From Methanobacteriota archaeon (GTDB lineage: Archaea; Thermoplasmatota; Poseidoniia; Poseidoniales; Thalassarchaeaceae): DNA of 19,721 nucleotides. The position numbers and the translations under genes were made by a program. Location of the stretch: the NCBI GenBank assembly GCA_002719615.1, contig PBHZ01000007.1, forward strand, positions 3,652 to 23,372. The letters are read 5' to 3'. Positions within the stretch are counted from its first letter, which is position 1, and each line of letters starts with the position of its first letter. The notes beneath the pieces were generated by a model. It saw nothing but the letters and a program-made list of their open reading frames with translations. It searched no databases and was not told the origin of the DNA. Shown one piece after another: positions 15,908-19,721 of this stretch.

Positions 15908-16978
15908 TTGTTAAGAAGAATTTTAGTTGGAAGCAATTTGACGAAAGTTATTGTTATTACTACAATATTAGTTATAGCCCTCGGCGGTACAATAAGAATT
16001 TATGATGCAGGAGAGTCATGCCCTGACTGGCCTCTTTGTTTCGGGACATTTGGATTTAATATCTCAGAAGAAGAGCAAGAAAGATGGTGGGAAGAAAATC
16101 CTGATGAAATTGATTCTCGTGGCTCTGGCCATAGATATACTACTTTTCAAATTTTCACAGAATGGATTCACAGATTTTTAGCAGGTATGGTCTTAGCACC
16201 CTTGGTCTTCTTAAATTGGCTTATTTTAAGAAATGATGAAAGATATGGAAGAGATATGGCAACTGCTACAAAACTATCCATGATACTAATTTTATGGCAA
16301 GGTGCTGTTGGGATGTTAACAGTAAGAATGGATAATAAACATTGGAGCGTAATACTTCATCTAGGTTCTGCATTAGCATTTATGATGGTTTTGATATGGA
16401 TTTGGGCAATTATTTCAAGAGAAAAGAAAACTGATTGGATTTCATTTGATCCTGAATTCTCTGAAAAATGGAAAAACAAACTATTTATTGTATCGGGACT
16501 TACATTATTTACTCTTTTTTCTGGGACCTTAGTTTCTACTTCTCCAGGAGCAAATTATGGTTGCGGAATAAATGGCTTTTATGACTCTTGGCCACTCTGT
16601 CAAGGCGAATTATTATCCAAAATAGCCGCAGATGAAATTGTTGCCAAGTCTCAAATGATTCATAGATGGTCAGTGGGACTAGTGGGGATAACATTAATTG
16701 TCATATATTTGAATATGCGAAATGAATTTAGCAAACAAAATAAAGGAGGTTCTTTGCTTATGAAATGGTTTTTGGCAGCAACGATTACTTATGTCATGAA
16801 TATTTTATTAGGAGGTTTGTATGTATTATCATGGACAGTAGATGGATATCTAGAAATTCTTTCATTGATACACCTCTTGCTTGCATCTACTTCATTTATT
16901 TTATTAGCAACTACTTGTATAGGAATTTTGATGACATCAAAATACGGCATAAAAGACCAAGTAATACTTGAAGACTAA
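15908..16978 (+). CDS. ctaA: Heme A synthase (CtaA/COX15)
   Basis: Oxidises the C8 methyl of heme O to the formyl group of heme A for aa3-type oxidases, in the membrane. The 356-residue protein has eight predicted helices in two similar halves. Heme-ligand histidines appear as H88 (EWIHRF), H151 (ILHLGSA), H252 (MIHRWS) and H322 (LIHLLLA). A cysteine pair lies in each half: CPDWPLC (38-44) and C219...WPLC231. An acidic soluble loop (about 51-75, EEEQERWWEENPDE) follows the first pair. The start is TTG 15908 with GGGGTG seven bases upstream; an in-frame ATG at 15890 is closed by a TGA at 15899, so it cannot be used. It is followed within 24 bases by heme O synthase. Confidence 0.92.
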   Translation: MLRRILVGSNLTKVIVITTILVIALGGTIRIYDAGESCPDWPLCFGTFGFNISEEEQERWWEENPDEIDSRGSGHRYTTFQIFTEWIHRFLAGMVLAPLVFLNWLILRNDERYGRDMATATKLSMILILWQGAVGMLTVRMDNKHWSVILHLGSALAFMMVLIWIWAIISREKKTDWISFDPEFSEKWKNKLFIVSGLTLFTLFSGTLVSTSPGANYGCGINGFYDSWPLCQGELLSKIAADEIVAKSQMIHRWSVGLVGITLIVIYLNMRNEFSKQNKGGSLLMKWFLAATITYVMNILLGGLYVLSWTVDGYLEILSLIHLLLASTSFILLATTCIGILMTSKYGIKDQVILED

Positions 16979-17001
16979 ATAAAGATTGACATTGGGGATA
17001 T

Positions 17002-18102
17002 GTGAGAAAGTCCATGGAGGTAGTAAAATCATATTTATCTTTGACTAAGCCCAAAGTAGTGATATTACTTCAAATTACTGCTCTCTGTTCAGTTCTCTGC
17101 CATGATTTAATTGGTCAATTTGAAATAAGTATGGAAACTGTGAAAACTATTTTCATTGTTTTTGTAGGTGGATATTTGACAGCAGGCGGTGCTAATGCGA
17201 TTAACATGTGGTATGACAGAGATATTGATCCGATTATGACCAGGACCTCCAATAGACCTCTTTCTAATGGGAAGATGAAATCTTCTTCTGCATTATCATT
17301 TGGCATAATAATGGCAATTACTGGAACAGTATGGTTTTCCTTATTGGCAAATAACGTTGCAGCTTTTTGGGCTTTTTTTAGTGTATTATTTTATGTTTTT
17401 ATATATACTATGTGGCTAAAAAGAAAAACACCACAGAATATAGTGATAGGAGGGATTGCCGGTTCAACCCCTCCAGTGATTGGTTGGGCTGCTGCTGAAG
17501 ATGGTTTGTCAATACAAATTACGTCACTGGAATTATTTTTTGAGTCTATTTTTAATTTAGGGCCTCATAATTATCTGGGATTATATCCTTTAATGCCTTG
17601 GTTTATGTTCATTTTGATTTTCCTATGGACACCTCCTCATTTTTGGGCACTTGCACTATATCGTTCTGAAGAATATCAGAAGGTTGGAGTACCAATGATG
17701 CCAAATGTGAGAGGCAAAAGTAGGACATTGATGGAAATGAAAATATATTCTATATTACTGATTATTTTATCTTTAATGGCATTTTTTAACTATACGCCGT
17801 CAATGGATTGGAATATTCTTAATAATATAAACCAAGAAAATTTTATTGTAAGTTTTACTACTACTTTATTGAGTATCTGGTATGCAACTACAGTATGGAA
17901 TATCGATATATTTGAAGAAGTAGATAAATCTGGAAGGATGTCTATTGCTTCTAGATCATTTTTTGTTTCTCTCTTATATCTAGCATTAATGTTTGTTGTA
18001 TTAGTCACAGGAAGTCTTGGATTTGAAGGATCTGTAATTGGGATATTTGTTGTATTAGTATGTATCTATATTTCGGAAATAAAAAATAAAAATCCTATTT
18101 AG
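17002..18102 (+). CDS. ctaB: Protoheme IX farnesyltransferase (heme O synthase, CtaB/COX10)
   Basis: A UbiA-family membrane prenyltransferase that adds a farnesyl group to heme B, making heme O for the CtaA step just upstream. The diphosphate-Mg motif is NMWYDRDIDPIMTRTSNRPL (68-87), with N68, D72 and D76 spaced N-x3-D-x3-D. The second conserved region is FLWTPPHFWALALYRSEEY followed by KVGVPMMPNVRG. Nine hydrophobic helices are visible across 366 residues, longer than many bacterial enzymes because of a loop after IGWAAAEDG (about 160-190). The start is GTG 17002 with GGGG four bases upstream; ATG 17014 is possible. The ctaA-ctaB pairing strongly supports both calls and implies an A-type heme-copper oxidase elsewhere in the genome. 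Confidence 0.93.
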   Translation: MRKSMEVVKSYLSLTKPKVVILLQITALCSVLCHDLIGQFEISMETVKTIFIVFVGGYLTAGGANAINMWYDRDIDPIMTRTSNRPLSNGKMKSSSALSFGIIMAITGTVWFSLLANNVAAFWAFFSVLFYVFIYTMWLKRKTPQNIVIGGIAGSTPPVIGWAAAEDGLSIQITSLELFFESIFNLGPHNYLGLYPLMPWFMFILIFLWTPPHFWALALYRSEEYQKVGVPMMPNVRGKSRTLMEMKIYSILLIILSLMAFFNYTPSMDWNILNNINQENFIVSFTTTLLSIWYATTVWNIDIFEEVDKSGRMSIASRSFFVSLLYLALMFVVLVTGSLGFEGSVIGIFVVLVCIYISEIKNKNPI

Positions 18103-18181
18103 AGATTAATAATACCTAAACTCCCGATGGTTTGAAGCACTGTATAGTCTGTTCAAGGGTATAAGTTGAGGAGGGGGCGTC

Positions 18182-19438
18182 ATGGATGAAAAGGATTTGA
18201 TATATGATTGGAATATAATAGATTATGATATTAAAAGAAATTCTAGTGAACACCCTCATGATTTATGGTTTGATGATGAAACTCTCCGAGATGGTTTACA
18301 AAGTCCAAGTGCGAATAATCCTACTATATATCAGAAAATTGAATTACTTGATTACATGGAAAAGTTAGGCATTCAAAAGGTTGACTTAGGATTACCAGGA
18401 GCAGGCCCTTTTCATATCGAACATATAGATTCAATGCTTTCCCATATCACAGAAAACTCATATGAAATAAGGCCTGGGTGTGCGGTTAGAACTGTTATCA
18501 GCGACATATCTCCTTTAATTGATTTACAAGCTAAATATGATTGTCAAATTCAGGCAAGTGCGTTTCTTGGAACAAGTCCAATACGTCAATATACTGAAGA
18601 TTGGGATATGGCAAAAATACTCTCAACCGCCGAAAAGGCAGTAAGTTTTGCAGTTGATAATGATATTCCCGTAATGTTTGTCACAGAAGATACTACACGT
18701 AGTAGACCTGATGAAATAAAGGAGGTGTATACTCGTGCTCTAGAACTTGGGGCAGATAGAATCTGTATTTGTGATACCTGTGGGCATGTAACTCCAAACG
18801 GAGTTCAAAAATTACTTTCATTTGTTCAGAATGAAGTAATACCTGATGCTGGTTTCAAGAGGAGAGATATAGAAATAAACTGGCACGGTCATCAAGACAG
18901 AGGTTTAGGAGTTGCAAATAATATTGCTGCATTTGAATCAGGAGCCGATGTTATACATGGAACTGCTTTAGGGATTGGCGAAAGAGCTGGAAATGCACCT
19001 TTGGATCAGACGCTAGTTAACTTAAGTTTGATGGGAGTAATAAATAACGATTTAACTGCTTTAGATGAATATATGAGGAAGGCTCATGAATATGTAAAAG
19101 TTCCTTTACCAAGAAATTATCCAATTTTTGGCAATGATGCGTTTGAGACAGGTACTGGAGTGCATGCATCTGCAGTTGTAAAGGCCATGAATAAAGGAGA
19201 CCATTGGTTGGCAGACAGAATTTACTCTGGAGTACCTGCATCAGATTATGGCTTAAAACAAATTATCAGAATTGGACATATGAGTGGGAGATCAAATATA
19301 ATTTGGTGGTTAAAAAATAATGGATATCAAGTTTCAGATGAGTTGGTGGAGTATATGTTTTCTATCGCAAAACAACAAAGAAAATTAATGGAAGATGAGG
19401 AGATTCATAATTCTGTGAGAAATTTCAAACAAAAATAG
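18182..19438 (+). CDS. HMGL/LeuA-family acyltransferase or lyase, no regulatory domain
   Basis: A TIM-barrel enzyme of the DRE-TIM metallolyase family, which makes or breaks C-C bonds between acetyl-CoA and a 2-oxoacid (isopropylmalate, homocitrate, citramalate) or cleaves HMG-CoA. Visible features are DDETLRDGLQSPS (31-43) with metal ligand D37, H235 and H237 in INWHGHQDRGLG, and GIGERAGNAPLD (264-275) with N271. The C-terminal segment IYSGVPASDYG...GHMSGRSNIIWWL resembles the LeuA/homocitrate synthase linker, but the 418-residue chain ends before a LeuA allosteric domain. An unusually strong GGAGG (18170-18174) precedes the ATG. I cannot separate the possible reactions from sequence. No leu, lys or aksA-type partner genes are adjacent. 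Confidence 0.85.
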   Translation: MDEKDLIYDWNIIDYDIKRNSSEHPHDLWFDDETLRDGLQSPSANNPTIYQKIELLDYMEKLGIQKVDLGLPGAGPFHIEHIDSMLSHITENSYEIRPGCAVRTVISDISPLIDLQAKYDCQIQASAFLGTSPIRQYTEDWDMAKILSTAEKAVSFAVDNDIPVMFVTEDTTRSRPDEIKEVYTRALELGADRICICDTCGHVTPNGVQKLLSFVQNEVIPDAGFKRRDIEINWHGHQDRGLGVANNIAAFESGADVIHGTALGIGERAGNAPLDQTLVNLSLMGVINNDLTALDEYMRKAHEYVKVPLPRNYPIFGNDAFETGTGVHASAVVKAMNKGDHWLADRIYSGVPASDYGLKQIIRIGHMSGRSNIIWWLKNNGYQVSDELVEYMFSIAKQQRKLMEDEEIHNSVRNFKQK

Positions 19439-19466
19439 AGGTTTTTATTATGAACTACTAATACAA

Positions 19467-19477
19467 ATACATATAGG
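19467..19477 (+). promoter_or_regulatory. TATA-like box upstream of the terminal secreted-protein gene
   Basis: ATACATATAGG is centred about 28 bases before the GTG at 19500, close to box-A spacing for a near-leaderless transcript. A T-run at 19442-19446 just upstream could end the preceding transcript, consistent with a new unit starting here. Confidence 0.35.
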
Positions 19478-19499
19478 TCAAATTAATTTGAGGTTAAAA

Positions 19500-19721
19500 G
19501 TGCGTAGTGCGATACTAGTAATTTTGTTGTTGTTGTCGCCTATGAATTTAGTTGGTGCTGAGAATCTAAGAAATGATTCAGTTAACGATAATGATGATAT
19601 GAAAATTATCGAGACGTATTCAAAATCGATACAAAATGCATTCCACAGATTAAGTGATTTGGGGCAATATGAAAAAAATATACTCTTGGAGAATAATGAA
19701 TGGGTAGTTGTCACAGGCTAT
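19500..19721 (+). CDS. Secreted protein, N-terminal part only (cut by window end)
   Basis: The frame is open from GTG 19500 to the window end (74 residues). It begins with a signal peptide (VRSAILVILLLLSPMNLVGA, cleavage likely after Val-Gly-Ala near residue 20), followed by an Asn/Asp-rich polar stretch and a helical segment (YSKSIQNAFHRLSDLGQYEKN). GAGG (19490-19493) lies six bases before the GTG, favouring it over TTG 19488, which would add a few basic residues. No family can be named from this fragment; the protein is exported or surface-attached. Confidence 0.6.
   Translation, partial: MRSAILVILLLLSPMNLVGAENLRNDSVNDNDDMKIIETYSKSIQNAFHRLSDLGQYEKNILLENNEWVVVTGY

Noticed and set aside
19478..19714. 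78-codon minus-strand ORF at the right end
   Set aside because: The plus strand here encodes a clear signal peptide with a Shine-Dalgarno sequence and stays open to the edge.
1..19721. Search by eye for CRISPR arrays, transposases, phage genes, toxin-antitoxin pairs or defence genes
   Set aside because: No regularly spaced repeats and no such proteins were seen; the genes are housekeeping or metabolic.

Overview
The window looks like an ordinary chromosomal segment of an AT-rich, aerobic archaeon, most likely a planktonic marine euryarchaeon of the Poseidoniia (Marine Group II/III). Archaeal signs are an RNA polymerase subunit K gene, an archaeal-type 2-oxoacid:ferredoxin oxidoreductase, a NEMF/RqcH-type ribosome quality-control factor, and TATA-box promoters about 25 nt from starts (tRNA-Gln, the deacetylase). 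Aerobic signs are heme O and heme A synthases and an O2-using tryptophan 2,3-dioxygenase. The lineage is an inference: there is no rRNA here and no search was run.

Layout. 1-437 (-): start of a truncated TPR plus membrane-helix protein. 603-3418 (+): korA (gamma-alpha fusion) and korB, preceded by overlapping palindromes. 3474-3549 (+): tRNA-Gln(CTG) with its own TATA box. 3611-7860 (-): histone-deacetylase-family enzyme, dihydroorotase, secreted M14 zinc carboxypeptidase and a 59-residue membrane micro-protein. 7986-12598 (+): a NUDIX/metallo-beta-lactamase fusion, an alpha/beta hydrolase and RqcH, closely spaced. 12588-13181 (-): GNAT acetyltransferase, tail-to-tail with rqcH. 13260-19438 (+): tryptophan dioxygenase, thiolase, RpoK, heme A synthase, heme O synthase and an HMGL/LeuA-family enzyme. 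19500-19721 (+): start of a secreted protein cut by the window edge.

How the genes fit. KorAB, tryptophan dioxygenase, thiolase and the HMGL-family enzyme belong to central carbon and amino-acid catabolism around acyl-CoA. Secreted peptidases such as the M14 enzyme fit a protein-degrading heterotroph. CtaB and CtaA act in sequence (heme B to O to A) to supply an aa3-type oxidase encoded elsewhere. The NUDIX-MBL/hydrolase/RqcH run may be an RNA or ribosome-rescue unit, but only gene order and one fold-level resemblance support that.

I found no CRISPR array, insertion sequence, prophage or defence island, and no convincing undescribed multi-gene system. The best leads are korB without a usual start codon (a Shine-Dalgarno sequence points to AUA), shared GAGTA/TACTC palindromes upstream of two transcription units, the NUDIX-MBL fusion, and the unannotated micro-protein at 7681-7860.
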